Part shown: positions 6,181 to 6,215 of the stretch, piece by piece | Layout of the letters: every line of letters begins with the position of its first letter | How positions within the stretch are numbered: position 1 is the stretch's first letter | Assembly: GCA_030040115.1 (NCBI GenBank) | Contig: JASHUH010000038.1 | Span: 1 to 6,215, forward strand | Length of the DNA stretch: 6,215 bases | Origin: Acidobacteriaceae bacterium | GTDB taxonomy: Bacteria; Acidobacteriota; Terriglobia; Terriglobales; Acidobacteriaceae | Direction of reading: 5' to 3' | The notes under the pieces: model-generated | Database searches by the model: none | What the model was told of the DNA's origin: nothing | What the model saw: the letters and a program-made list of their open reading frames with translations, nothing else | Made by a program: the position numbers and the translations under genes

Positions 6181-6215
6181 CTCAGTTGCGTGGGCCGCGA
6201 AGCGATACGCCGGAG

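Noticed and set aside
1..6215. CRISPR array, tRNA, rRNA or riboswitch
   Set aside because: No regularly spaced direct repeats, cloverleaf with CCA-end pattern, rRNA-like sequence or known riboswitch core was seen by eye on either strand.

Overview
The window comes from a GC-rich, Gram-negative-type bacterium and mixes conserved housekeeping genes with an accessory segment at its left edge. A LolD-type lipoprotein-export ATPase, a ClpC (not ClpA) unfoldase with a UVR-type middle region, an outer-membrane beta-barrel candidate and a divergent Hfq/Sm-like protein together suggest Acidobacteriota. That assignment is inference from gene content and style; there is no rRNA or other direct marker.

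Layout, left to right. (1) 1-336: C-terminal end of an IS701-like DDE transposase on the + strand, broken by a one-base shift at a run of seven A. (2) 337-474: no gene. (3) 475-931: a lower-GC patch (51% over 601-900 by hand count, against about 70% over 1141-1260 in clpC). It holds an unrecognised 125-aa protein gene preceded by an overlapping 40-codon ORF with its own ribosome-binding site. (4) 984-1023: strong intrinsic terminator serving the leftward clpC. (5) 1043-3508, - strand: complete clpC. (6) 3509-3901: a gene-free gap of about 390 bases with a strong GC-rich hairpin and a separate 8-bp inverted repeat. (7) 3902-4693, - strand: lolD. (8) 4694-5055: divergent control region. (9) 5056-5895, + strand: signal-peptide-bearing outer-membrane channel candidate. 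(10) 5965-6180 or to the window edge, - strand: Hfq-like gene, convergent with the previous one.

Functionally, clpC (protein unfolding for ClpP) and lolD (lipoprotein release or efflux ABC ATPase) run in the same direction. They are far enough apart that clpC probably has its own promoter or a long leader. No LolC/LolE permease is present in the window. The OMP candidate is transcribed away from lolD.

The most interesting signal is in the divergent region: two CRP-type boxes, one a perfect TGTGA-N6-TCACA and one with a single mismatch, 85 bp apart. The nearer box sits where a class II CRP activator would sit relative to a TATAGA -10-like hexamer just before the OMP start. Second tier: the Hfq-like protein with Ser in place of the usual Sm2 histidine, and the low-GC orphan gene pair beside the transposase remnant. 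No CRISPR array, tRNA or rRNA was seen.
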